Below the pieces are notes generated by a model. That model was not told where the DNA came from. It did not search any database and saw nothing but the letters and a program-made list of their open reading frames with translations. Shown here piece by piece: positions 19,923-27,604 of a stretch of 64,000 nt of DNA (its first letter is position 1; each line of letters begins with the position of its first letter). Made by a program: the position numbers and the translations under genes. The stretch covers positions 310,001 to 374,000 of the forward strand of contig NZ_LQRT01000013.1 of the NCBI RefSeq assembly GCF_001632745.1. Reading direction: 5' to 3'. Origin of the DNA: Aquimarina aggregata (lineage in GTDB: Bacteria > Bacteroidota > Bacteroidia > Flavobacteriales > Flavobacteriaceae).

Positions 19923-21956
19923 ATGAAAACACAAACATTATTAATTGCGTTTTGCTTGGTCATTTTCCAACTACAAGCGCAAGATTGGAACGGAATTTCT
20001 GTCCCTGCCAATGCAGGTCAAGGCAAAACTTGGAAACTTCAAGAAGGGCCTTCAGATAGTTTTAATTATATTTTTAATGAAACGAATCAACGTTCAAACT
20101 TCGGAAGTAATAAATGGTACAACTTCTATCATAATGCATGGGATGGTCCTGGAACCACTTACTGGCAGCATAATCACGTATCGGTTAACGGAAGTGATTT
20201 GGTACTTCGAGCCTCTAGAAATCCAAGTACCGCAAAACTGGGAGTACCAGGAGTTAATGCGGGATGTATAACATCAAATACTCGAGTAAAATTTCCGGTA
20301 TATGTTGAAGCAAATGTTAGTGTAGCCGATATTGTATTAGCTTCAGATGTTTGGTTATTGAGCCCAGATGATACTCAAGAAATTGACATAATAGAATGTT
20401 ATGGTGGAGACGAACAGGGCAATGCTTTTTTTTCTGAATTTATTCATTTAAGTCATCATTCTTTTGTTCGCAACCCATTTACAGACTATCAACCAAGAGA
20501 TAGAAATAGTTGGTGGAGCAGATCAGACGTTAACAATTGGGGCGAATGGTCATGGAACAATGGTAACAGAAGATATGTACGTATTGGTGTAAACTGGATT
20601 AGTCCTTTTCATTTCGAATATTATGTTGATGGTGAATTAGTAAGAGTTTTATACGATAAAGCATTTGCTACAAAAAGAAATGGCACTTGGTATTATACCT
20701 ATCCAACCATGACCAACGGAACTCTTGATACTGCTAGTGATGGATTTCAATTAGCAGTGCAATATGCTACTGGTAGTAGTTATTCATTTCAAACCTTACA
20801 AGCGGCTAGTAATACATCTTCTGTAAGCGTTATTGACCCTTTTAATTATCAGGGAGGAAATGGGTTTACAAAAGAAATGGATATTATTATTAATGTAGAA
20901 TCTCAAGATTGGCATGTCTTAGCTGGTCGGACTCCAACTGATGCCCAGTTAAATGATCCAGCAAGAAACACCATGAAAGTAGATTGGTTGCGTGTATACA
21001 AACCTATTCCATCTACAAATACTGTTGCAGCAACGGGAGTAACAGTATCTCCTCGTAATTTGTCTTTAACCATAGGCCAAACAGGTAACTTAACAGGTGC
21101 TGTACTTCCTGCAAACGCTTCTGTAAAAACTATGACTTTTACTTCAAGTAACACTTCTGTAGCTACCGTGAATCAAAGTGGTGTTTTAACCGCTATTGGA
21201 AATGGTACCACAACTATTACTCTTAAAACTACTGATGGTGGATTTACAACTACAGCTACTGTGACGGTTACGAGTAATCCTACCGTAGATGATATTATAA
21301 TAGAAGCAGAAGACTTTATTAATACTGGTGGATCCTTTAATGATGCATTTGCAGGCGGACCTGGTTTAGGAGTAAACAAAACTTCTGCTAATATCAATTA
21401 TGTCAACACTAACGATTGGGCCGAATATAATATTGATGTTATAAGCGCAGGGACTTATTCTGTTAAACATCTTATTTCTACACCAAGCAATAATGCCCAA
21501 ATTCAATTAGTAGTAGATGATGCACTAATAACAACAACCAATGTACCTAATAATGGAAGTTGGGGTAATTATACAACACTTAACGGAGGAACTGTTGACC
21601 TATCTTCTGGGGCGCATAAAATTAGAATTGTTGCATCTGGAGCAAATACATGGCAATGGAATCTAGATAAAATCACATTAACAAAAATAAATTCTCGAGC
21701 TATTTCGGGTAAAAATCAAGTTTTAAATAACTTAAGTGTTTACCCAAACCCAGCTTCTAATATAATTTTTATTGAAGGATTAAGTAATAACCAAGAACAT
21801 AATATTCAAATGTATGATATTAAAGGATCTAAACTCTTTAGTAAGAAATTAGATCAAAACCATAAACTTGATATAAAGGATTTACCAAAAGGAATTTATT
21901 TCTTAAAAGTTAGCACAAGTAGAAATCAAAATACGTTGAAAATCGTTAAGAATTAA
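19923..21956 (+). CDS. Secreted GH16 beta-agarase with Big2, CBM6 and T9SS domains
   Basis: This 677-residue protein has a signal peptide ending near Ala19-Gln20, then a GH16 domain (about 22-360) with catalytic motif E153-I-D155-I-I-E158. A Big2 domain (about 368-450), a CBM6 domain (about 457-588) and a T9SS sorting domain (about 600-677, with YPNPAS) follow. The catalytic domain is close to that of the lipoprotein encoded at 7686, and the C-terminal cassette is close to that of the preceding GH86. It is therefore the freely secreted, polysaccharide-binding partner of the cell-bound GH16. It should hydrolyse beta-1,4 bonds of agarose to neoagaro-oligosaccharides. Confidence 0.93.
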   Translation: MKTQTLLIAFCLVIFQLQAQDWNGISVPANAGQGKTWKLQEGPSDSFNYIFNETNQRSNFGSNKWYNFYHNAWDGPGTTYWQHNHVSVNGSDLVLRASRNPSTAKLGVPGVNAGCITSNTRVKFPVYVEANVSVADIVLASDVWLLSPDDTQEIDIIECYGGDEQGNAFFSEFIHLSHHSFVRNPFTDYQPRDRNSWWSRSDVNNWGEWSWNNGNRRYVRIGVNWISPFHFEYYVDGELVRVLYDKAFATKRNGTWYYTYPTMTNGTLDTASDGFQLAVQYATGSSYSFQTLQAASNTSSVSVIDPFNYQGGNGFTKEMDIIINVESQDWHVLAGRTPTDAQLNDPARNTMKVDWLRVYKPIPSTNTVAATGVTVSPRNLSLTIGQTGNLTGAVLPANASVKTMTFTSSNTSVATVNQSGVLTAIGNGTTTITLKTTDGGFTTTATVTVTSNPTVDDIIIEAEDFINTGGSFNDAFAGGPGLGVNKTSANINYVNTNDWAEYNIDVISAGTYSVKHLISTPSNNAQIQLVVDDALITTTNVPNNGSWGNYTTLNGGTVDLSSGAHKIRIVASGANTWQWNLDKITLTKINSRAISGKNQVLNNLSVYPNPASNIIFIEGLSNNQEHNIQMYDIKGSKLFSKKLDQNHKLDIKDLPKGIYFLKVSTSRNQNTLKIVKN

Positions 21957-21980
21957 TTTCATAATAGATTAAAACTAACT

Positions 21981-22123
21981 TTAACACTCACTATGCTATA
22001 ATTCGTCATCACTTTATATGGGTAAAGCAAATGTTCAAAGCCTTCTTCCCCAAAGAAATATTAAACAATTTTGCTTAACATTTGTATATAATCATTGATG
22101 AACTTATTTAATAGTGAGTGTTT
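21981..22123. repeat. Nested inverted repeats upstream of the KDG kinase gene
   Basis: A 12-bp inverted pair (AACACTCACTAT at 21983-21994 with ATAGTGAGTGTT at 22111-22122) encloses a shorter one (CAAATGTT at 22028-22035 with AACATTTG at 22077-22084). They could fold into a branched RNA or serve as paired protein sites. No function can be assigned. Confidence 0.35.
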
Positions 22124-22255
22124 AGATAATATAAACTTTTAAAGAAACAAAGTAATTTAAACTAGAAAAATAAATGGATACAACAATTACATATAAGCTT
22201 TCTAATGTATTACACTTTTACTTTGGGTAATCAAGTTTTATCCAACAAATTAAAC

Positions 22256-23260
22256 ATGAAAAAAATTATAACTTTCGGTGAGATCTTAATGCGAATCTCT
22301 CCAATAGGAAATAAAAAAATGATACAGTCTAATACGTTAGAATATTATTTTGGAGGTACCGAAGTAAACGTGGCGATATCATTAGCACAACTAGGAAATG
22401 ATGTAAAACATGTTTCTGTTGTTTCTGAAGATTTTATAGGCCATGCAGCAAAAAGTTTTTTAAATCAATATGGAGTAGACACCAGTTTAGTTACCAACTC
22501 GGGCTATCCTTTAGGTTTATATTTTTTAGAGACTGGAGCTGTAATGAGGCCTAGTACGATTTCTTATAATAGATCCAATTCTTCATTTTCTATGATGGAT
22601 CCTAATCATATAAATTGGAATGCAGCATTGGATGTTTGTGATTGGTTTCATTGGACAGGAATTACTCCTGCTTTATCAAAACAAGCCTATCAAAGTTTAA
22701 AAGTTGCTCTACAAACCGCAAAGAATAAAAACATTATGGTATCAGCAGATCCCGCATATAGAAAAGATCTATGGAAATACGGTGCTAAACCTCAAGAAGT
22801 ATTAAATGAACTTATTGAATTATCTGATATTTTTATTGGCGGTCCAAACGAAATTAATGAACTATTAAACACCAATTTTAAAAATAACACTACTGGATTT
22901 ATAGAAGGTAGTAAACACCTACTACATACTTTTCCCAATTTAAAAAAGATCTTTGATAAAACGAGAATCTCTACAAATGCAAATTGGCATAAAATTAAAT
23001 CTAGAATGTGGGATGGAGCAAATTTCTTTGAAACTGAACAGCTAGAAATAACCCACATAATTGATAGGATTGGAACAGGTGATGCATACGCTGCTGGACT
23101 TATACATGGATTATTACATTTTAATGATAAAAAAGCTTTAAAATTTGCAAATGCAGCTTGTGCTTTAAAACATACAATAGAAGGTGATGCTAATCTAGTT
23201 CTTGAGAAAGAAATAGAATTAGTTATGAATGGAAGTTTAACAGGAAGAATAAATAGATAA
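22256..23260 (+). CDS. kdgK: 2-keto-3-deoxygluconate kinase (PfkB family)
   Basis: From the ATG at 22256 the protein has 334 residues, beginning ITFGEILMRISP, the usual start of PfkB sugar kinases. An upstream in-frame ATG at 22205 would add 17 unrelated residues and is not favoured. The C-terminal PfkB signature DRIGTGDAYAAG carries the catalytic base Asp276. The enzyme phosphorylates KDG to KDPG. The aldolase gene follows after one nucleotide, so the two should be translationally coupled. Together they finish the anhydrogalactose pathway started in the operon at 1-6503. Other PfkB substrates such as fructose or ribose are less likely given the neighbour. Confidence 0.88.
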   Translation: MKKIITFGEILMRISPIGNKKMIQSNTLEYYFGGTEVNVAISLAQLGNDVKHVSVVSEDFIGHAAKSFLNQYGVDTSLVTNSGYPLGLYFLETGAVMRPSTISYNRSNSSFSMMDPNHINWNAALDVCDWFHWTGITPALSKQAYQSLKVALQTAKNKNIMVSADPAYRKDLWKYGAKPQEVLNELIELSDIFIGGPNEINELLNTNFKNNTTGFIEGSKHLLHTFPNLKKIFDKTRISTNANWHKIKSRMWDGANFFETEQLEITHIIDRIGTGDAYAAGLIHGLLHFNDKKALKFANAACALKHTIEGDANLVLEKEIELVMNGSLTGRINR

Positions 23261-23261
23261 C

Positions 23262-23930
23262 ATGTCACAATACACTAGAATTGAAGTAGTCCAAACCATG
23301 GGGAAGATTAAAATCATCCCTCTTTTTTATCATAGCGATCTTAAAATTGCTAAGCAAGTTATAAGAGCTTGTTACGATGGTGGAGCAAGGGTATTCGAAT
23401 TTACCAATCGAGGTGATCATGCACATGAACTTTTTTCTGAATTAATAAAATGGTCAAATATAGAGCTCCCAGAGATGATTATAGGTATTGGTTCTATAGT
23501 AGATCCGGGTACCGCATCTCTCTTTATTCAAAGTGGTGCAAATTTTATCGTCTCTCCCATTTTAAATTCTGAAATAGCTAAAGTTTGTAACCGAAGAAAA
23601 ATAGCATGGATTCCTGGTTGTGCTACTTTATCAGAAATTAATTACGCCGAAGAATTGGGTGCTGAAATTGTAAAAATTTTCCCTGCTAGTCAAATAGGAG
23701 GACCAAATTTTATAAAAAGCATAAAAGCCCCATGTCCATGGACTAATATTATGCCCAGTGGTGGAGTTACTATTGAAGAAAGTAATATTAAAAAATGGTT
23801 TACAGCAGGGGCCTACTGTATTGGTATTGGGTCAAATCTAATGATTAAAAACAAAGAGGAAAACTTAGATTATCCAACAATAGCTAAAACAATGAAACAA
23901 TGTATTTTGTTTGCAAATAACAATTCATAA
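23262..23930 (+). CDS. eda: KDPG/KHG aldolase
   Basis: This 222-residue class I aldolase belongs to the Eda family. The Schiff-base Lys is K138 in EIVKIFPA and the catalytic Glu is E46 in VFEFTNRG. The phosphate-binding PSGGV and GIGSNL segments follow near 167 and 187. It cleaves 2-keto-3-deoxy-6-phosphogluconate to pyruvate and glyceraldehyde 3-phosphate. The start codon lies one nucleotide after the kinase stop codon. A strong terminator follows at 24001-24041. Confidence 0.92.
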   Translation: MSQYTRIEVVQTMGKIKIIPLFYHSDLKIAKQVIRACYDGGARVFEFTNRGDHAHELFSELIKWSNIELPEMIIGIGSIVDPGTASLFIQSGANFIVSPILNSEIAKVCNRRKIAWIPGCATLSEINYAEELGAEIVKIFPASQIGGPNFIKSIKAPCPWTNIMPSGGVTIEESNIKKWFTAGAYCIGIGSNLMIKNKEENLDYPTIAKTMKQCILFANNNS

Positions 23931-24000
23931 CATATTTTAACCTGTATTTCTATTTCTCAGACTGAATTATTCAAAATTGTTTTTATAATCTAGAGATTAC

Positions 24001-24041
24001 AAATAAAAAAAGCTTCTTTACACAAGAAGCTTTTTTTATTT
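24001..24041. terminator. Bidirectional terminator between eda and rhodanese genes
   Basis: A perfect 18-bp stem (24001-24018 with 24024-24041) has a 5-nt loop, with A-run and T-run at the two sides. It lies between convergent genes and should end both transcripts. Confidence 0.9.
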
Positions 24042-24059
24042 GTAATATTTTCTATGTAG

Positions 24060-24455
24060 TTATTTTACTATTTTTTTACCATTAAATTTCCACTCAGTAA
24101 TACCACCGTCAAGATCATAAATTTTTGTAAACCCTGCTTTTTTCATATAAGCAGAGCATCGACCACTACGACCGCCTCGACCACAATATACTGCAACAGG
24201 TTTTGATTTATCCACATTTGCTATACGATCTTCAAAATTATCATCATTAAAATCAATATTCACAGCACCTTCGATATGACCATCTGCGTATTCTGCAGGA
24301 GTACGAACATCAACAAGTTGTACTTTTCCCATCTTTAACAATGAATCCATATCTTCTACTGTAATAAGTTCTACAGTATCGCTACTTTCTATATTTTTAC
24401 AATTGAATAATGCTAAAGAAAGAAAAACTACTAATACAAGGGGAGTAAATTTCAT
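24060..24455 (-). CDS. Rhodanese-domain lipoprotein
   Basis: This 131-residue protein has a lipoprotein signal peptide (Cys19, LFNC) followed by one rhodanese domain. LVDVRTPAEY lies near residue 47 and the active-site loop CGRGGRSG near 91, with the Cys present, so it could carry a persulfide. It acts outside the cytoplasmic membrane. It is 10 nt downstream of a cytoplasmic rhodanese gene in the same direction, and the pair is probably one transcription unit. The sulfur donor and acceptor are unknown. Confidence 0.85.
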   Translation of the reverse strand: MKFTPLVLVVFLSLALFNCKNIESSDTVELITVEDMDSLLKMGKVQLVDVRTPAEYADGHIEGAVNIDFNDDNFEDRIANVDKSKPVAVYCGRGGRSGRCSAYMKKAGFTKIYDLDGGITEWKFNGKKIVK

Positions 24456-24465
24456 ATACTATTGG

Positions 24466-24780
24466 TTATTCGGCAACCTCTCCATCCCAATTCATAAAAC
24501 CACCTACTAAATTATATGTGGTTTCGAATCCCATTTGGTTCATTAATGTACAAGCTTGAGCACTACGTGCTCCAGATCGACAGTAAACATAATAACTTTT
24601 GGATTTATCGAGTTTTTCAATTTCATCCAGAAAACCTTGCCCTAAACGAATATCGATATTAAGCATATCTGGAATAAATCCATCTTCTACCTCTTCTTCT
24701 GTTCTTACATCTAAAATAACTGCATTATCATCTTTACTAATAAGCTCTTGCCATTCTTCTTGGGTGATATCTTGTGCCAT
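24466..24780 (-). CDS. Single-domain rhodanese-like protein
   Basis: This 104-residue cytoplasmic protein is one complete rhodanese domain. It has LDVRTEEE near residue 24 and the active-site loop CRSGARS near 67. No signal peptide is seen. It is the first gene of a two-gene unit with the rhodanese lipoprotein. A -7-like box on the minus strand (24838-24831) lies about 50 bp upstream of the start. Sulfur transfer is the likely chemistry; the partner is unknown. Confidence 0.85.
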   Translation of the reverse strand: MAQDITQEEWQELISKDDNAVILDVRTEEEVEDGFIPDMLNIDIRLGQGFLDEIEKLDKSKSYYVYCRSGARSAQACTLMNQMGFETTYNLVGGFMNWDGEVAE

Positions 24781-24830
24781 TTATAAAATATATTATACTA
24801 AACTTGGACTACTTTATTCTATATTCCTTA

Positions 24831-24838
24831 CAAATATA
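24831..24838 (-). promoter_or_regulatory. Predicted -7 box for the rhodanese gene pair
   Basis: The minus strand reads TATATTTG, matching TAnnTTTG. It lies 51 bp upstream of the start codon. No well-spaced -33 TTTG was found, so support is moderate. Confidence 0.45.
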
Positions 24839-24906
24839 AGAGTCCTTTATCAAATCTACGCACAATGTAAATCTTTTATCTAAAAAATCCTTGTACTATC
24901 AGTGCA

Positions 24907-25533
24907 CTATGCCTTGATACTACAACCAATTGCTTTTGTAATTTCTACAGGAACTTTTTCTCCTTTTAACAATGCATTTACAGCGTTTTCTACATACTTT
25001 TCATTCGCAGCTGTAGGATCTTTATAATTATTATCTATGGCACCTATATAACGTACAATATTTCCTTTGGTAGTTTTTTCTAAAATATAAACATGAGGCG
25101 TTTTGGTTGCACCATATTGAGGGTAAATATTTTGTCCGTCATCAAATAAATAAGGAAAAGTAAATCCTTTTTCTTTAGCCCTTATTTTCATATTATCAAA
25201 ACTATCATCTGGATACGCTTTTGGATTATTTGGATTTATAGCGATTACTGGATATCCTTTATCCTTATACATCTTATCCAATGCTACAATCCTATCTTCG
25301 TATGCTACCGAATATGGACAATGATTACATGTAAAGATTACAATGAACCCTTTGGCATTTTCATAATTTTTTAATGAAACCAAAGTATTGTCTATGTTTT
25401 TTAATTCAAAATCTGTAGCAATATCTCCTATTACATATCCTCCTTTAGCTTTTGAATCAGAAACCTTATCAATTGCAAAAGCACTTATAGCGATTACAAA
25501 AGCTACTCCAACAAGAATTTTTAAAGTTTTCAT
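24907..25533 (-). CDS. Thioredoxin-fold redoxin family protein with CNHCP motif, exported
   Basis: This 208-residue protein begins with a hydrophobic signal or anchor (about 5-22). An AhpC/TSA-like redoxin domain follows, with the active-site motif CNHCPYS near residue 70, a Cys-x-x-Cys pair. The later segment TPHVYIL contains the cis-Pro typical of thioredoxin folds. It probably acts in the periplasm in thiol redox or peroxide chemistry. It follows the TlpA-like gene by 35 nt in the same direction, so the two form a likely operon. Confidence 0.8.
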   Translation of the reverse strand: MKTLKILVGVAFVIAISAFAIDKVSDSKAKGGYVIGDIATDFELKNIDNTLVSLKNYENAKGFIVIFTCNHCPYSVAYEDRIVALDKMYKDKGYPVIAINPNNPKAYPDDSFDNMKIRAKEKGFTFPYLFDDGQNIYPQYGATKTPHVYILEKTTKGNIVRYIGAIDNNYKDPTAANEKYVENAVNALLKGEKVPVEITKAIGCSIKA

Positions 25534-25568
25534 ATCTACCGTTTAAGTGTTTGTATTTATGTTTTTAT

Positions 25569-26090
25569 TTATAACATTTTTTTTAACTCTTTTTCCAAAT
25601 CACTATATGTAAATGATCTTTCATAAAAGTTAACATTATTTCCTTTATAAATAATAGTAGCTGGGATAGAACCAGACCAATTTTTATTTACTTTAGGTAT
25701 CCAACTGTTTGCATCAGGATCGTCTAATAGCAAAACTCTACTTTCTATTTTTTGTTTTTTAACAAATGGAATGAGTTTTGATTCTACCTGTTTTGGTAAA
25801 TCCAAACTCACTAAAATAACTTCTACTTCATTATCCGGATACCTACTATTAATTAATTCAAAATATGGTAATTCTGCTACACAAGGCTTGCACCAAGTGG
25901 CCCAAAAATTAATTACTCTTGTTTTACCATCATCAATTTTTAATAAGGGCTCAAAACTTTCAAAATCATATGTTGGTATTTCTACCCCTTTGCTCTTGTA
26001 TACATCTGTAGCATCAAGTGCTATGTTCTGTTCTCCTTTACAATTTGTAAAGAATATTATTAATATCGCATATAAAATTAATCTCGACAT
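25569..26090 (-). CDS. TlpA-like thiol-disulfide oxidoreductase lipoprotein
   Basis: This 173-residue lipoprotein has Cys17 in the FTNC lipobox. The TlpA/ResA-like thioredoxin domain carries the active-site motif WATWCKPCV near residue 66, and the cis-Pro loop (IPAT) lies near 141. It probably reduces or oxidises disulfides of envelope proteins. It is transcribed divergently from the MarR gene and is the first gene of the pair with the redoxin. Confidence 0.85.
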   Translation of the reverse strand: MSRLILYAILIIFFTNCKGEQNIALDATDVYKSKGVEIPTYDFESFEPLLKIDDGKTRVINFWATWCKPCVAELPYFELINSRYPDNEVEVILVSLDLPKQVESKLIPFVKKQKIESRVLLLDDPDANSWIPKVNKNWSGSIPATIIYKGNNVNFYERSFTYSDLEKELKKML

Positions 26091-26296
26091 GCTTCTAATT
26101 TATTAAAATCGCTAATTATGCGAAAGAAAATTAACAGGGTTTCTATATTATATCTAAAAATTTTCAGAATTTCTTACAAATACCCCACTGGACTACTATA
26201 CTTTTATTGAGGCAATAATACTATTTAACCACAGTTAAAATTCAACTTTAACAAAGAATTAGTATCTCTTTATAATTTATAAAACAAATCATTTCA

Positions 26297-26304
26297 TACA
26301 TTTG
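26297..26304 (+). promoter_or_regulatory. Predicted -7 box for the MarR gene
   Basis: TACATTTG matches TAnnTTTG and lies 25 bp upstream of the TTG start at 26329. It overlaps the palindrome at 26300-26315, so binding there would block transcription. Confidence 0.55.
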
Positions 26305-26315
26305 TATATACAAAT
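26300..26315. promoter_or_regulatory. 16-bp perfect palindrome over the MarR promoter, candidate autoregulatory operator
   Basis: ATTTGTATATACAAAT is a perfect palindrome that overlaps the -7 box. MarR proteins usually bind such short palindromes in their own promoters. The low complexity of the sequence limits confidence. Confidence 0.45.
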
Positions 26316-26328
26316 ATTGTACAGACAA

Positions 26329-26787
26329 TTGAAAATAGAAAACATTATAAAAACCGAAGTAGAGCTTCCTCTTTCTAGAAAAGTAATAGTAAATTTATTA
26401 TATACTGAACATTGGATCATGGATAAAATAAACCTTGAGCTTAAAGCACATGATATCTCTCTTCAACAATTTAACGTACTTAGAATACTAAACGGTCAAA
26501 AAGGAAAACCGGCAAATCTTTCTACTATACAAGAAAGAATGGTTAGTAAAATGAGTAACACTACTCGATTGGTTGATAAACTTATTACCAAAACGTATGT
26601 AGAAAGAACTACTTGTCCTTCAAATAGAAGAAAAGTAGAAATTACAATCACTAAAAATGGAAAAGAGTTTCTAAATAAAATTAGTCCTATAATGGATGCT
26701 TTTGAAAATAGAACTACCGCTCATCTATCCGAAAAAGAATTATTGCATTTAAACGAACTATTAAATAAAATAAGAACTACAAATTAA
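26329..26787 (+). CDS. MarR-family transcriptional regulator
   Basis: A winged-helix MarR domain fills the protein, with the segment LSLQQFNVLRIL-like (SLQQFNVLRIL here) near residue 45, a recognition helix around MSNTTRLVDKL near 75, and the wing near 95. No ATG fits the family start. A TTG at 26329 gives MKIENIIKTE, which matches the usual N-terminus, while the more upstream TTG at 26302 lies inside the promoter box. The protein then has 152 residues. It is followed after 25 nt by the YceI gene, which it may regulate together with itself. Confidence 0.85.
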   Translation: MKIENIIKTEVELPLSRKVIVNLLYTEHWIMDKINLELKAHDISLQQFNVLRILNGQKGKPANLSTIQERMVSKMSNTTRLVDKLITKTYVERTTCPSNRRKVEITITKNGKEFLNKISPIMDAFENRTTAHLSEKELLHLNELLNKIRTTN

Positions 26788-26812
26788 AATTAACTATTCA
26801 AATTTAAAAACA

Positions 26813-27379
26813 ATGAAAACTAGACTTAAATCACTAATCTTAGCTATTGCGATTATTACTTCTGCTTCAACTTTTGCGCAAAAAAAAGCAATTAAAACCT
26901 CAGAAAGCAAAATAAATTGGACAGGAAAAAAAGTTACCGGAGAACATAAAGGAACATTAAATTTATCTGATGGTTTTTTAGTCTTCGACGGAGATAAAAT
27001 AACAAGTGGAGAGTTTACAGTTGATATGACTTCTCTACAAGTAACAGATCTTGAAGCTGGAAAAGGAAAAGAAAAACTTGAAGGGCATTTAAGTTCTGAT
27101 GATTTCTTTAGTACTGCCAATCATAAAACAGCAAAACTAAAAGTCACTAAAGCTAAAAAAACAGAAAAAGGGTATAAAATTGCTGGAGATTTAACCATAA
27201 AAGGAAAAACAAACCCTATCGAGTTTGATTTAGCTGTTAATGGCGATACTGCTTCTACAACTCTTAAGGTAGACAGAACTAAATACGACATTAAATATGG
27301 ATCAGGAAGTTTCTTTGACAATTTAGGGGATAAAGCAATCAGCGATGAGTTTGAATTAGCTGTAAATTTAAAAATGTAA
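26813..27379 (+). CDS. YceI-family secreted protein
   Basis: This 188-residue protein has a signal peptide ending at Ala22-Gln23, then a YceI lipocalin-like domain over the rest. Typical features are INWTGKKVTGEHKG near residue 34, the GEFTVDM strand, and the HLSSDDFF and DLTIKGKT segments. Family members bind isoprenoid lipids in the periplasm. It follows the MarR gene closely and is probably co-transcribed. In flavobacteria the MarR-YceI pairing is common. The ligand is not known here. Confidence 0.88.
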   Translation: MKTRLKSLILAIAIITSASTFAQKKAIKTSESKINWTGKKVTGEHKGTLNLSDGFLVFDGDKITSGEFTVDMTSLQVTDLEAGKGKEKLEGHLSSDDFFSTANHKTAKLKVTKAKKTEKGYKIAGDLTIKGKTNPIEFDLAVNGDTASTTLKVDRTKYDIKYGSGSFFDNLGDKAISDEFELAVNLKM

Positions 27380-27411
27380 TTTTTTATGTTTTCAAATTAT
27401 AAATTAATTTA

Positions 27412-27419
27412 TATATTTG
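27412..27419 (+). promoter_or_regulatory. Predicted promoter -7 box of the trp operon
   Basis: TATATTTG matches TAnnTTTG. Transcription would begin near 27426, about 10 nt before the leader peptide start codon. The -33 region is only TTTTC, so the match is partial. Confidence 0.55.
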
Positions 27420-27435
27420 AACCAATAAAAAAATA

Positions 27436-27498
27436 ATGAAAACAATCTTAACAAATAATTGGTGGTGGTTATCTCAAAACGAAAACGTCGTGAGATAG
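27436..27498 (+). CDS. trpL: trp operon leader peptide with three consecutive Trp codons
   Basis: A 20-residue open frame begins MKTILTNN, then Trp-Trp-Trp at codons 9-11 (27460-27468), and ends at TAG 27496-27498. It lies between the predicted promoter and a terminator hairpin directly ahead of trpE. Three Trp codons in 20 is far beyond chance and is the classic sign of ribosome-mediated attenuation. The peptide itself needs no function; stalling at the Trp codons when charged tRNA-Trp is scarce would alter RNA folding. Confidence 0.88.
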   Translation: MKTILTNNWWWLSQNENVVR

Positions 27499-27561
27499 CT
27501 CCTGTTATTATGTTAAGTAAACATATCTAAGGCTTGTCAAATCACGACAAGCCTTTTTTTT
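27470..27561 (+). promoter_or_regulatory. trp attenuator (alternative hairpins and terminator)
   Basis: Three RNA pairings compete. The first hairpin pairs 27470-27476 (TATCTCA) with 27491-27497 (TGAGATA). The antiterminator pairs 27487-27493 (GTCGTGA) with 27543-27549 (TCACGAC). The terminator pairs 27529-27538 (AAGGCTTGTC) with 27546-27555 and is followed by a T run to 27561. The first and last can coexist, while the middle one excludes both. A ribosome stalled on the Trp codons would cover the first strand and favour the antiterminator, letting transcription reach trpE. Confidence 0.82.
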
Positions 27562-27604
27562 GTTGTTATAATCAGAGCTATAAATTAAATCAGCATAATG
27601 CAAA

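Noticed and set aside
22205..22255. 17-residue N-terminal extension of the KDG kinase
   Set aside because: The family starts at the glycine-rich first strand; the extension has no homology-like pattern.
22792..23268. 158-codon minus-strand open frame opposite the KDG kinase
   Set aside because: Fully antisense to a clear PfkB gene, with no recognisable domain or promoter.
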